60,027 nucleotides of DNA, taken from the NCBI GenBank assembly GCA_964420035.1, contig CAYQQR010000023.1, positions 1 to 60,027 of the forward strand, in the 5' to 3' direction. Shown one piece after another: positions 32,423-41,731 of this stretch (within the stretch, counting starts at the first letter, position 1; each line of letters starts with the position of its first letter). Source of the stretch: CAYQQR01 sp964420035. Lineage in GTDB: Bacteria; Bacteroidota; Bacteroidia; Bacteroidales; SM23-62. Below the pieces are notes generated by a model. The model did not search any database. It worked only from the letters and a program-made list of their open reading frames with translations, and had not been told where the DNA came from. The position numbers were made by a program, and so were the translations under genes.

Positions 32423-35400
32423 ATGAGCTATCGTAAATTACTTTTGTACAGCATTTTCCTGACAGGTTTTGCTGTGAACTTCATGCATGTAGATGCGCAA
32501 CGATACACTTTTGTCCATTACGGCATCGACGATGGTATTTGCCATCCTTTCGTTTACACCATTAACCAGGATAAGAACGGTTTTATTTGGACGGGTACCG
32601 GCGAGGGGCTATGCCGTTTTGACGGATTTAATTTCAGTTCTGAACTGGAAACGGATACCATGCCAACTTCCTTTGTCCGGGTAAGTCTGAAGGATGAAGC
32701 GGGGAACCTTTGGTTCGGACATGATGATGGCAGCATTTCTTTTTATGACGGCAATGAATTCATATACGTAAATCAGGATTCTGAAGTCAAAAACACCATT
32801 ACGGATGTTACGGTAAATAGCGAGGGTCATATCTACTTTTCTACCCAGAACAAGGGTTTGATCCGGGTGGATGCCAACAGGCATTATTCGGAAATCCAGG
32901 AACCCTTCAACGGAAAGCTGCTTTCAGCCATCCAATGGAAATCCGGGGGCGAAATGCTTATCGGGGGTTATGAGGGTCTGTATCTTTATGATTACGACCG
33001 GGAAGGGAATTTCAGCCAGCAGAAAGAATTTGAAGACTTTGCCTGGCAGAGGATCATGAAGATTCTCAAGTTTGGTGATAATGACTCTTTCTTAATAGCC
33101 ACGGAGGATCAGGGGATTTATGTCTATACTGAAAGCGGTTCAGGTATTATCGGCATCGAAGCATTTAAACCGGAGCTTTTGCCTCAGGATTTGCGGATCC
33201 AGAATATTTTTCTCGACAGTGAAAAGAACCTCTGGATCAGTACCCAGGGATCCGGTGTGTACAAGTGCGTTTATGATCCCGAAATCAAAGATTACAGGCA
33301 AATAATCAATTACAACGAAAGGAACGGTCTGGGCAGCCGCTTCATCCGGGATGTATTCGAAGACGCGGAAGGGAATATCTGGATAGGCACTTACGGCAAC
33401 GGTCTGTCCGCTTTGCTTGAAGAAGCTCTTGTTTTCTATAATTATCCTGAAAAGCTGGATAACAACATTACCGCCGTACTGGAGGATCAGGACGGATTCT
33501 GGCTGGGGGGCCGGGGAGGTTTGTTGAAGATTTACGATGATGCACAGGGTAAGACCGATTTTTACGGTCCCCGACATGGATTGGGTAATTTAACCGTTTC
33601 TGCACTTTATCTTGACGATAGCGGCAATTTGTGGATCGGTACCGGGAAGAATGGATTGTATCTTAAGCGGTCCGGTTCAGACCGGGTTGAACACAGGTTT
33701 TATTCTGAGAATTCACTGGAAAATACCATTAATGCACTGGACGGCAGGGATAGCGTAATCTGGGTGGCCACCAACAACGGAGTGTATAATTACAATATTC
33801 AAAGCGGGAAAAGGGAACGCTTTACCACCACCGAGGGACTTCCCCACAACAGGATTCGGGATGTTTTTGTCGACAGGCAAGGTATCGTTTGGTTTGCTAC
33901 CCGGACCAACGGACTGTATTCTGTGAATTCTGATCAACGCTATGCCATACAGGGGAACTTTGAGTTTGAATTCATCAGTATTTCCGAGGATTCTGAGGGG
34001 AACCTCTGGACGGCGACGGTCTCGGACGGGGTATTTGTATTCAGTGAGGATTCTCTGATCAATTATTCTACCCGCGATGGATTGAAATCGAATTATTGTT
34101 ACAGCATCCTCAGGGATTACAAAGGAAACATCTGGGTCGGACACCGCCTGGGTTTGTCCCGGATAGACATGGAGAACGACCAGGTAACTGTCTTTGGCCC
34201 GGAATCGGGCATTACAGGGGATTGCAATGAGAGAGCCGTTGCGGTTACGGACGAATCCGTAGTCCTGATCGGTACCACCGACGGTTTGGTAAGCTTTAAT
34301 CATGCATTAGACAGGGAAAACAATACCCCTCCCTTCATCAATATAACCTCCGTGCGGGTATCCGACAGGGAATATGATCCGGATGAGGATGTGGTATTGC
34401 CCTATGGCATTTACAAACTCAGGGTGGATTTTATCGGATTGAACTACCGTTCCCCGGAAACCGTAACTTATCAGTATAAGCTTGATGGTTACGATGAATG
34501 GTCCGAACCCACGGATCTGAATTATGCCCTGTACACCCGGGTTGAAGACGGTGATTATACTTTTATGGTCCGGGCCTGTAACAACAACGAAGTTTGTACA
34601 GAATCTGCAGCCATCTTTAATCTGAAGGTTAAATTACCCGTATGGAAAACCTGGTGGTTCCTGACCATGACTTTCATCATGGTGGTGCTGATCGTTTTCA
34701 TAATCATCAAGTACCGGGAACGCAAACAGAAGCAATTCCAGGAGCTGTTGCAGAAGAAACTTGATGAACGGACCAGAGAGGTGATTGCACAAAAGGAAGA
34801 GATCGAGATAAAAAACAAGGACATAACCGATTCCATTAATTATGCCCAGCGTATACAGGCCAGTATCCTGCCCCCCATTTCCAAATTGCAGGACTCTTTT
34901 CGGGGTTCTTTCGTTTTCTACCAACCCCGGGATATCGTATCGGGCGATTTTTACTGGTATGACCGGGTGAATGATGATACCTTCCTGATCGTATGTGCCG
35001 ACTCCACGGGTCACGGTGTTCCGGGAGCCTTTATGTCCATGATCGGTTCGACCCTGATCAAGGATATCGCCCAAAGGGGTGACATCCGCTCACCTTCCGA
35101 TATTCTGATGATGCTGGACAAAGAGATTAGTTCAGCCTTGAGCCAGGATACGGAGGGGGAAAAACCCAATGACGGGATGGATATCATCGTTGCCGAGATC
35201 GGACTTAAAACCAACAAGGTTACCATAGCTTCGGCCATGCGTCCCATGATCATCTATAAAGACGGTGAACAGATCTACGTCAGGGGAAGCCGGAGCTCTA
35301 TAGGCGGACCGTACGAGCAGACCCATAAAAGCTTTCAGAATAATGAGTTTCGGCTTTCAGAAGGAGATCTTCTGTACATGTTTTCAGATGGTTACCCCGA

Positions 35401-35578
35401 TCAGTTTGGCGGGCCCCTGGGTAAAAAGTTCAAGATGGTGCGCCTGAAAAACCTGTTGCGCGATATTCATACCAAACCCATGGATGAACAATACCATTAT
35501 GTCCGTTCTAATTTTAATCTGTGGAAGGAAGACCTGGAACAGGTCGATGATGTCTTGTTTATGGGACTAAAGCTTTAA
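32423..35578 (+). CDS. two-component-type beta-propeller sensor with SpoIIE (PP2C) phosphatase output
   Basis: 1,051 residues with a signal/anchor at the start. Residues ~25-640 are repeated Reg_prop blades with the mark G-x-x-W-x-G-T (NGFIWTGTGEGLCRF, EGNIWIGTYGNGLSAL, SGNLWIGTGKNGLYL, KGNIWVGHRLGLSRI). A Y_Y_Y domain (~650-735) and one membrane span (~743-765, WWFLTMTFIMVVLIVFIIIK) follow. Next come a coiled-coil linker and a SpoIIE-type PP2C phosphatase (~815-1050) with metal-binding Asp motifs: SGDFYWYD, ADSTGHGVPGAFMSMIGS, GMDIIVAEI and SDGYPDQFG. This is a hybrid-sensor layout with a phosphatase instead of a kinase; it probably acts on an anti-sigma-factor antagonist. Overlaps the convergent lipoprotein gene by 4 bp. 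Confidence 0.92.
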   Translation: MSYRKLLLYSIFLTGFAVNFMHVDAQRYTFVHYGIDDGICHPFVYTINQDKNGFIWTGTGEGLCRFDGFNFSSELETDTMPTSFVRVSLKDEAGNLWFGHDDGSISFYDGNEFIYVNQDSEVKNTITDVTVNSEGHIYFSTQNKGLIRVDANRHYSEIQEPFNGKLLSAIQWKSGGEMLIGGYEGLYLYDYDREGNFSQQKEFEDFAWQRIMKILKFGDNDSFLIATEDQGIYVYTESGSGIIGIEAFKPELLPQDLRIQNIFLDSEKNLWISTQGSGVYKCVYDPEIKDYRQIINYNERNGLGSRFIRDVFEDAEGNIWIGTYGNGLSALLEEALVFYNYPEKLDNNITAVLEDQDGFWLGGRGGLLKIYDDAQGKTDFYGPRHGLGNLTVSALYLDDSGNLWIGTGKNGLYLKRSGSDRVEHRFYSENSLENTINALDGRDSVIWVATNNGVYNYNIQSGKRERFTTTEGLPHNRIRDVFVDRQGIVWFATRTNGLYSVNSDQRYAIQGNFEFEFISISEDSEGNLWTATVSDGVFVFSEDSLINYSTRDGLKSNYCYSILRDYKGNIWVGHRLGLSRIDMENDQVTVFGPESGITGDCNERAVAVTDESVVLIGTTDGLVSFNHALDRENNTPPFINITSVRVSDREYDPDEDVVLPYGIYKLRVDFIGLNYRSPETVTYQYKLDGYDEWSEPTDLNYALYTRVEDGDYTFMVRACNNNEVCTESAAIFNLKVKLPVWKTWWFLTMTFIMVVLIVFIIIKYRERKQKQFQELLQKKLDERTREVIAQKEEIEIKNKDITDSINYAQRIQASILPPISKLQDSFRGSFVFYQPRDIVSGDFYWYDRVNDDTFLIVCADSTGHGVPGAFMSMIGSTLIKDIAQRGDIRSPSDILMMLDKEISSALSQDTEGEKPNDGMDIIVAEIGLKTNKVTIASAMRPMIIYKDGEQIYVRGSRSSIGGPYEQTHKSFQNNEFRLSEGDLLYMFSDGYPDQFGGPLGKKFKMVRLKNLLRDIHTKPMDEQYHYVRSNFNLWKEDLEQVDDVLFMGLKL

Positions 35579-36087
35579 TTTCTGTATTCTGTCAATCCTA
35601 TATCCCCCGTACTGTCAACATTGCTTTTATGCCTGGCCCGGTCGACGATGAAGAAATCATAACGAATGGTATCGTATTCGATAAGGTAATAATACAAGTC
35701 GACCTTTACTTCTCCCTTCAGGGTTTTGTTCTGGCCTTCCCGTTCAATATACGGGATGATGTAGTATAAAGGTTCATTCAGTTCAACTTCCATGTATTGG
35801 CTGTCCACCTTTTCATACAAGCTAAGGAAAAGATTGGAATTCAAACTGTCGCTGGATTGCATCAGTGAATCCACCTGCCTTTCTTTCCATCCGATGTCTC
35901 CATCCCCGTCTTCAAAGTAAAAGGTCAGTTCTCCTTTAACAACCTGGTTGCCCAATGTATCCGTGCTTTCTGAGAGTGCAAAACTTTTGTATTCCACCCT
36001 GGGGATCTCGGGCAGGCTTTCGATCTTCCGGCAGGACCAGTTCGTCGAAATCAATCCGATCGATATGACAAGGATTGTCCTATTCAT
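35575..36087 (-). CDS. putative lipoprotein of unknown function
   Basis: 170 residues. N-terminus MNRTILVISIGLISTNWSCR could be a lipoprotein signal with Cys19, though the residues before Cys (NWS) are a poor lipobox. The segment LTFYFEDGDGDIGWKERQVD is distinctive and recurs in Bacteroidota lipoproteins as far as I recall; function unknown. Its 3' end overlaps the SpoIIE gene by 4 bp tail to tail. Confidence 0.72.
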   Translation of the reverse strand: MNRTILVISIGLISTNWSCRKIESLPEIPRVEYKSFALSESTDTLGNQVVKGELTFYFEDGDGDIGWKERQVDSLMQSSDSLNSNLFLSLYEKVDSQYMEVELNEPLYYIIPYIEREGQNKTLKGEVKVDLYYYLIEYDTIRYDFFIVDRARHKSNVDSTGDIGLTEYRN

Positions 36088-36146
36088 ATTTTGGGTTACA
36101 CCTTTATTAACGTATACACGGGACTATGTATTTTACAGCTTGACTG

Positions 36147-36188
36147 ACTTCGCGATCTTAGCGTATGTTCTTTGCGCCTTTTTCGGTT
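36147..36188. repeat. degenerate CGCAAAG-type word repeat
   Basis: On the minus strand the gap between der and the lipoprotein gene reads as degenerate GGCGCAAAGAAC, ACGCTAAGATC, GCGAAG words. This is a type of slippage-like intergenic repeat; no gene. Confidence 0.4.
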
Positions 36189-36208
36189 AATAATATTCAA
36201 AGCAGTAT

Positions 36209-37513
36209 TTATTTCTTTCTGAAATACAATTCAACAGGAACGCCTGTAAAATCAAGATATTCTCTCAACTTATTTTCCAGATATCGTTTATAGGGTTCAC
36301 GGATATATCGGGGAAAATTACAGAAAAAAGCGAAAGAGGGGGCATGGGTCGGCAGCTGGGTTACATATTTTATCCTGATGTATTTCCCCTTTACCGAGGG
36401 GGGATGATAGGCTTCTATGGCTTTTAGCATGACTTCATTGAGTTTTGAAGTCGGTATTTTCCGGGTCCTGTTCTGATAAACCCGGATGGCTTGCTCCAGG
36501 ATACGGCCAATGCGTTGCTTTTCAATGGCCGAGATAAAATATATGGGTACATCGGAATAAGGGGCAAAGCGCTCCCTGAGGGCACGCTCATAGAGCTTGT
36601 GGGTTTCTTTCTCCTTGGTTATCAGGTCCCACTTATTCACAGCCACCACCACTCCCTTCCGGTTGCGTTCGATCAGCCTGAAAATATTCACATCCTGGGC
36701 TTCTGCCCCCAGCGTAGCATCCAGCATAAGGATGCTGACATCAGAATTTTCTATGGCCCTGATCGATCGAAGCACCGAGTAAAATTCCAGGCCGGAGCGG
36801 ACCTTTCCTTTTTTCCGAAGGCCGGCCGTATCGATCAGGTAAAAATCGTGGTTGTACTTGTTGTAGCGTGTATATATGGTATCCCTCGTTGTGCCGGCAA
36901 CCGGGGTGACTATACTTCGTTCTTCTCCTATCAGGGTATTGATCAAGGTTGACTTGCCAACATTTGGACGGCCCACCACGGCAATTCTTGGAATTTCGGG
37001 TCCTTCTGGTTTATCGGCTTTCTTTAAAAAGGGCAGTATGGCATCCAGTAAATCCCCGGTACCGCTTCCATTGATGGACGATACCGGGAAATGATCTCCC
37101 AAGCCCAGTTTGTAAAATCCATGTGCATCGTACAGTCTTTGGTTGTTATCGACCTTATTAACCACCAGGAAAACCCGCTTTTTGACCTTTCTCAATAGTT
37201 TGGCTATCTGATCGTCCAGGTCGGTTATACCCGCAGTTACATCAACCATGAAGAGAATAAGATCGGCTTCTTCTATTGCAAGCAGGACCTGTTTTCGTAT
37301 CTCTTCTTCAAAAATATCATCGGAATGACTGACGTAGCCACCGGTATCGATAAGCGAAAACTCCCTGTTCCCCCACAGGCACTTGCCGTAATGCCTGTCC
37401 CTGGTAACACCGCTGACTTCATCAACAATGGCTTTCCTGCTCTCCGTCAGCCTGTTGAAGAGCGTTGATTTGCCCACGTTGGGTCGGCCTACTATAGCGA
37501 CTATATTGCTCAT
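36209..37513 (-). CDS. der: ribosome biogenesis GTPase Der (EngA)
   Basis: 434 residues with two tandem GTPase domains, each with GRPNVGKST (near residues 8 and 180), a DTAG/DTGG switch (SLIDTGGYVS, YLIDTAGLRK) and NKxD (VVNKVDNN, AVNKWDLI). A C-terminal KH-like domain (~350-434) follows. The double-G arrangement is unique to Der, needed for 50S subunit assembly. Last gene of the rluB-DUF5686-era-der operon, overlapping era by 4 bp. Confidence 0.97.
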   Translation of the reverse strand: MSNIVAIVGRPNVGKSTLFNRLTESRKAIVDEVSGVTRDRHYGKCLWGNREFSLIDTGGYVSHSDDIFEEEIRKQVLLAIEEADLILFMVDVTAGITDLDDQIAKLLRKVKKRVFLVVNKVDNNQRLYDAHGFYKLGLGDHFPVSSINGSGTGDLLDAILPFLKKADKPEGPEIPRIAVVGRPNVGKSTLINTLIGEERSIVTPVAGTTRDTIYTRYNKYNHDFYLIDTAGLRKKGKVRSGLEFYSVLRSIRAIENSDVSILMLDATLGAEAQDVNIFRLIERNRKGVVVAVNKWDLITKEKETHKLYERALRERFAPYSDVPIYFISAIEKQRIGRILEQAIRVYQNRTRKIPTSKLNEVMLKAIEAYHPPSVKGKYIRIKYVTQLPTHAPSFAFFCNFPRYIREPYKRYLENKLREYLDFTGVPVELYFRKK

Positions 37514-38412
37514 GTTGTAATGGGTCTGTAACCAAGGCTACCCAGCATGGCCGGATTATCCCGCCAGTTTTTTCTTACTTTGACAAAAAGTTCCAGGAAG
37601 ACTTTTTTACCCAGGAATTCTTCCAGTTCCATCCGGGCCTGGGTGCCGGTTTTTTTCAGCGCCGTTCCTCCTTTTCCAATCAGAATTCCTTTCTGACTTG
37701 AGCGGGAAACGATGATCTCAGCCCGGATGCGGATCAATTTCTCTTCTTCTTTGAAGGATTCCACAAGCACCTCAACGGAATATGGAATCTCCTGCCTGTA
37801 GTTGATCAGGATCTTTTCCCGGATGATCTCTGAAACAAAAAAACGTTCGGAGAGATCCGTAATTTCATCTTTAAAGTAATAAGGCGGATGTTCCGGCAAA
37901 AGACCGATGATCTCCAGTAAGAGGCGGTCAACATTTTTTCCCAGGAGAGCCGAAACCGGGAAAAGCCTGGCATCCGGCAGGAGTTCCGACCATAAATTAC
38001 TAAGACCCGGGATGATCTCTTCCCCGGTCAGGTCGATTTTGTTCAGTGCCAATAAGACGGGTATGTTTATTTTCCGGATGATATCAAGATAATCCTTATG
38101 TTTATCCGGTTTTTCAACCACATCCGTGACATAAAGTAAAACATCTGCATCCTTCAGAGCCGCACGAATATAACTGACCATTACTTCCTGCAGTTTATAT
38201 CCCGGTTTTATGATGCCTGGCGTATCGGAATATACAACCTGGAAATCCTCGCCGTTGACAATCCCCTTGATACGGTGACGGGTGGTTTGTGCCTTGGAAG
38301 TGATGATAGAGATCTTTTCTCCCACCAGATAATTCATCAGGGTGGATTTTCCAACATTGGGATTTCCGATGATGCTGACAAATCCTGCTTTATGTTTTTT
38401 TTCTTTGCTCAA
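37510..38412 (-). CDS. era: GTPase Era
   Basis: 300 residues. G domain with GNPNVGKST, DTPGI and NKID motifs (~10-180), then the KH domain with the RNA-binding stretch ILIGKGGTALKKTGTQARME (~205-290). Era binds the 3' end of 16S rRNA in 30S maturation. Overlaps both neighbours by 4 bp. Confidence 0.97.
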   Translation of the reverse strand: MSKEKKHKAGFVSIIGNPNVGKSTLMNYLVGEKISIITSKAQTTRHRIKGIVNGEDFQVVYSDTPGIIKPGYKLQEVMVSYIRAALKDADVLLYVTDVVEKPDKHKDYLDIIRKINIPVLLALNKIDLTGEEIIPGLSNLWSELLPDARLFPVSALLGKNVDRLLLEIIGLLPEHPPYYFKDEITDLSERFFVSEIIREKILINYRQEIPYSVEVLVESFKEEEKLIRIRAEIIVSRSSQKGILIGKGGTALKKTGTQARMELEEFLGKKVFLELFVKVRKNWRDNPAMLGSLGYRPITT

Positions 38413-40898
38413 AGGTTGAAGCTCACGCTAAATTTGAAGGCAAAGTTATCAATTGTTTTCTGAAGCGAATAGGGCCCGTAACGGTAGTACACACCAATGC
38501 CATAGCCCAGGAACTGAGCACGGATTAAGTTGTTTAGCAAAATACCGGATTCAAGGAAACCTTTATCCATTGTTTTGAATGAAATTCCTTCGTGCAGGCT
38601 GGTGTTTTCCAGACTTCCCCATCCCATATGATGGGCCAGAATGATATCGGGTTTGAAATTTCCTGCACGAAACAATAAATATCCGAAATTATGCCTGAAG
38701 AACAGGTGCAGGTAACGGTCGGATAAGAACTCATTCAACCGCATGCTTGCAAAACTATTGACGGTTTCAATGGTAAAACGCTCATAGCTCCCGGGATTAT
38801 AGAACAGATAGGGTGCGGGAAGAGCCGATTGGTCCACCAGTCCGGCTTCTGCTGTTATGCTGGTTTCCCCCAGTGCCCTTGTTCTGATTCTTTGAGACAG
38901 CCTTGCTGTAAATTTGCGGTAATCCTCATAGTCTTCAATAGAACCGTAGCTAATGTTTAACAGAAACTTGGGAAAATCGGTTCCCAGAGATATTTTATTT
39001 CCCCGGGGGGGATCGATAAATTGTTCTTTGAAGGCAAATTTCAAGCTTAGCCCGGTTTCTTTATTTTCGGTTCTTGCCGGAAGATTATTGGTGTCATGGA
39101 TAGGACCGAAGACATATTCGTATTTACTTAACCTGTTTTCGCGGGTGTAATAGGGTTTGAAGCTGAAATGGCGCGAAGCTCTGAAATAAGCATAAAAAGA
39201 GTAATATTCCACCAGGTCAAGCCGGGAAACCAGGTAATCCCTATAAAATTCAGATGATAAAACAGAAGGTTTTTCTATATAGCGGATCCCGCCGCTTCCC
39301 CTTGTGTCGATGCCTGCTGAAACGCCGATCCTTTGGTAATTATCCCTGAAAGGATGTATTTCCAGTTTTCCGCCGTACTTCCAGTCTTCATCCCTGAAAC
39401 CATAAGCAAAAAAACCGCCCAGGGTAAAAAGCCCAGACATTTTTTTGCTGGTTTCCAGTTCCAAACCCAACCTCCATCCTTCGTACTGGTTGTAATTTAT
39501 TAGCTGAAGATAATTCAGCTGAAAGTAGCCCAAAGGAACATATCCCGTTGAGATTGCTTCCAGGATATTCAGGACCCTGTCGAAGTTCGATTCTTTTCCA
39601 AGACTGTCGATCATTTTATAGGTAGCCGTATCTTTTGAATCCAGCGGGATATACCGGTACTGGTTCCACTCTTCCGGTGAACGGTGCCACGCCTCGGGAC
39701 TGGTGCTCAGGGCAATATTGTCGAAATCTTTTCTGTTGAGGTCAGGATTAATTTGAATATCATATAAATAGGTTATACCCTTCCCTATGATCATCAGGTT
39801 TTTTCCTCCGGCGCTGATGGTCGCGTTTTTAAAATACAAACGGGTATTGAGCTGGGCGGGGAACCATCGCAGCGAGTCTATCAACCTGTAATTCTGCTGT
39901 ATGCTCACCCGAAAAGCATCCTGGGGCTCGCTGGCTTCAGCCAGTACATTCTGAATCGCATAGTTCCTGGAGTTGATTTGCAGCACCCCGGTCAGACCGT
40001 CAAAATTCCTGTTTTTAAAGGGCCGGCAGGTAATGATAAATACCGTGTCAAATTCTTCTGTGAACAGCGTATCACGAATCTCAAAGTAATACTTACTGGT
40101 GCTTCCCGGACTGATCGGATTCAGGTATTTTTTGTCAAAAATGTTAAATACATTCTTATAGAAGCTGAAGCTTTGCAGTTGAGTGGCAAGTAAAGCAAAG
40201 GAAGGATCCTGGAAACCGGATACCCTCGAAGCCAGAATAAGCTCCTTATTCCTGCCGGGATGGAGAAATTTCCGTTCGGAAACGCTTTCCATGATAAATA
40301 AATGCTGTTTATCAAAAAAGTCCAGGAGATCAACAATGGAACTGTCTGCTTTTGTTTGTGGAAGAGAATCTTTACCGAGATCATAGGCTGCCTTTATCTC
40401 AGACAGACTGTCCTTGTTGGCTGTTAATAAGAACTTGTTGTAAGAATTATAGGAAAAGGAGTTGAGTTCTTCCGGATCGTTCCGTTTTCTGTTATGCAGC
40501 ACTTCATGTATAATCCTATGAGCCGGATTGATGCCCGGGGTGATTATAACTTCCTCAATCTTGTAGCTTGTTTGCTCCAGTTCCACCCGTATATTTCTTC
40601 CCCTGATATCCTCAGAAGGGATCAGTTTTCCATGGTATCCGACATAGCTGAATTCCAGGAATTCTATTATTCCCCGGTTTTTTATCTCAAAACTTCCGTC
40701 AATCCCCGAAACAATCCCCTGTCCGCGGGAATTATATACAATGTTGACAAAGGGCAAAGCTTCCCCTGTTTTTTTGTCGAATATCCTGCCCCTTATTGAT
40801 TCTTGAGCAGACAGCAGGGAAGGAAGAAGAAAGAGGCTTAGCAGGATCAGTACAAGGCCGTGAATAGTACAAAACCGGCTGGACAGCATGCTACTCAT
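38409..40898 (-). CDS. DUF5686 outer-membrane protein with carboxypeptidase-like regulatory domain
   Basis: 829 residues with a signal peptide (LVLILLSLFLLPSLLSAQES). Residues ~33-115 are a CarboxypepD_reg-like beta-sandwich (GRIFDKKTGEALPFVNIVYN, SYVGYH). The rest matches the DUF5686 layout: a long periplasmic part, then a barrel-like C-terminal half ending IDNFAFKFSVSFNL with an aromatic/hydrophobic last strand. Function unknown. The start overlaps the rluB stop by 8 bp and the end overlaps era by 4 bp, so an outer-membrane protein is translationally coupled to ribosome-assembly genes. Confidence 0.88.
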   Translation of the reverse strand: MSSMLSSRFCTIHGLVLILLSLFLLPSLLSAQESIRGRIFDKKTGEALPFVNIVYNSRGQGIVSGIDGSFEIKNRGIIEFLEFSYVGYHGKLIPSEDIRGRNIRVELEQTSYKIEEVIITPGINPAHRIIHEVLHNRKRNDPEELNSFSYNSYNKFLLTANKDSLSEIKAAYDLGKDSLPQTKADSSIVDLLDFFDKQHLFIMESVSERKFLHPGRNKELILASRVSGFQDPSFALLATQLQSFSFYKNVFNIFDKKYLNPISPGSTSKYYFEIRDTLFTEEFDTVFIITCRPFKNRNFDGLTGVLQINSRNYAIQNVLAEASEPQDAFRVSIQQNYRLIDSLRWFPAQLNTRLYFKNATISAGGKNLMIIGKGITYLYDIQINPDLNRKDFDNIALSTSPEAWHRSPEEWNQYRYIPLDSKDTATYKMIDSLGKESNFDRVLNILEAISTGYVPLGYFQLNYLQLINYNQYEGWRLGLELETSKKMSGLFTLGGFFAYGFRDEDWKYGGKLEIHPFRDNYQRIGVSAGIDTRGSGGIRYIEKPSVLSSEFYRDYLVSRLDLVEYYSFYAYFRASRHFSFKPYYTRENRLSKYEYVFGPIHDTNNLPARTENKETGLSLKFAFKEQFIDPPRGNKISLGTDFPKFLLNISYGSIEDYEDYRKFTARLSQRIRTRALGETSITAEAGLVDQSALPAPYLFYNPGSYERFTIETVNSFASMRLNEFLSDRYLHLFFRHNFGYLLFRAGNFKPDIILAHHMGWGSLENTSLHEGISFKTMDKGFLESGILLNNLIRAQFLGYGIGVYYRYGPYSLQKTIDNFAFKFSVSFNL

Positions 40899-41658
40899 AG
40901 GCGTTCATTTTCAACTTCCCGATTTCCTTGTCACCGAGGTATCGCCACTGCCCCCGGGACAGGCCTTTTTTTGTGAGCCCGGCAAAATAAACCCGGTCCA
41001 GCTTTTTAATGCGGTATCCCAGGGATTCAAAGATGCGCCGGACAATACGGTTCCGGCCCGAGTGGATCTCAATACCTACCTGGGACTTATCACCGGGGTC
41101 CACAAATTCTATCATATCGGGTTGGATGAATCCGTCTTCCAGTTCCAGGCCTTCGGATATCTGCTTCAGGTCATTGTTGGTCACAGCCTTATCAAGGAAC
41201 ACGTGATATATTTTTTTCTTGTTGTAAGAGGGGTGGGTAAGTTTTTGTGCCAGCTTCCCGTCATTGGTCAGTAACAAAACCCCTGTAGTGTTCCGGTCCA
41301 GCCGGCCCACCGGGAAAACTCTTTCTTTCACCTTGGGGGCGACCAGGGAAATGACTGTTTTCCGTTTTCCCGGATCACGGGCGGTGGTGATGTAATCTTT
41401 AGGCTTATTCAACAGGATGTATACCGGTTTGTCTCCCTGTATGGTTTTACCATCCAGCTTGATGTTTTCTTTGCCTGTGACTTTGGTCCCCAGCTCCCTA
41501 ATGGTTTTACCATTAACAGTGATTCTTCCCGAAGATATCAGTTCATCGGCCTGCCTCCTGGAACAAATTCCGGATGCAGCAATGAACTTGTTAAGACGAT
41601 GCAGTTCCATTTTCGCGGGAGCCGGTTTCTTTTTGCCGGATCCTTTTCTTGTTGCCAT
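40891..41658 (-). CDS. rluB: RsuA/RluB-family pseudouridine synthase
   Basis: 255 residues. Lys-rich N-terminus (ATRKGSGKKKPAPAK), S4 RNA-binding domain (~22-80, LNKFIAASGICSRRQADELI) and a catalytic domain with Asp in PVGRLDRNTTGVLLLTNDG. The family motif SGRNRIVRRIFESLGY comes near the end. RluB modifies U2605 of 23S rRNA in E. coli; RsuA/RluE/RluF are close relatives, so the exact target is inferred. First gene of the leftward operon, divergent from glmM. Confidence 0.88.
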   Translation of the reverse strand: MATRKGSGKKKPAPAKMELHRLNKFIAASGICSRRQADELISSGRITVNGKTIRELGTKVTGKENIKLDGKTIQGDKPVYILLNKPKDYITTARDPGKRKTVISLVAPKVKERVFPVGRLDRNTTGVLLLTNDGKLAQKLTHPSYNKKKIYHVFLDKAVTNNDLKQISEGLELEDGFIQPDMIEFVDPGDKSQVGIEIHSGRNRIVRRIFESLGYRIKKLDRVYFAGLTKKGLSRGQWRYLGDKEIGKLKMNAYE

Positions 41659-41731
41659 TATTCCCTGTTGATCACGTAAAAGTAGGAATATACTTATTAC
41701 CTTTAAAAATTTAATTCATCTACCGGTAGAT

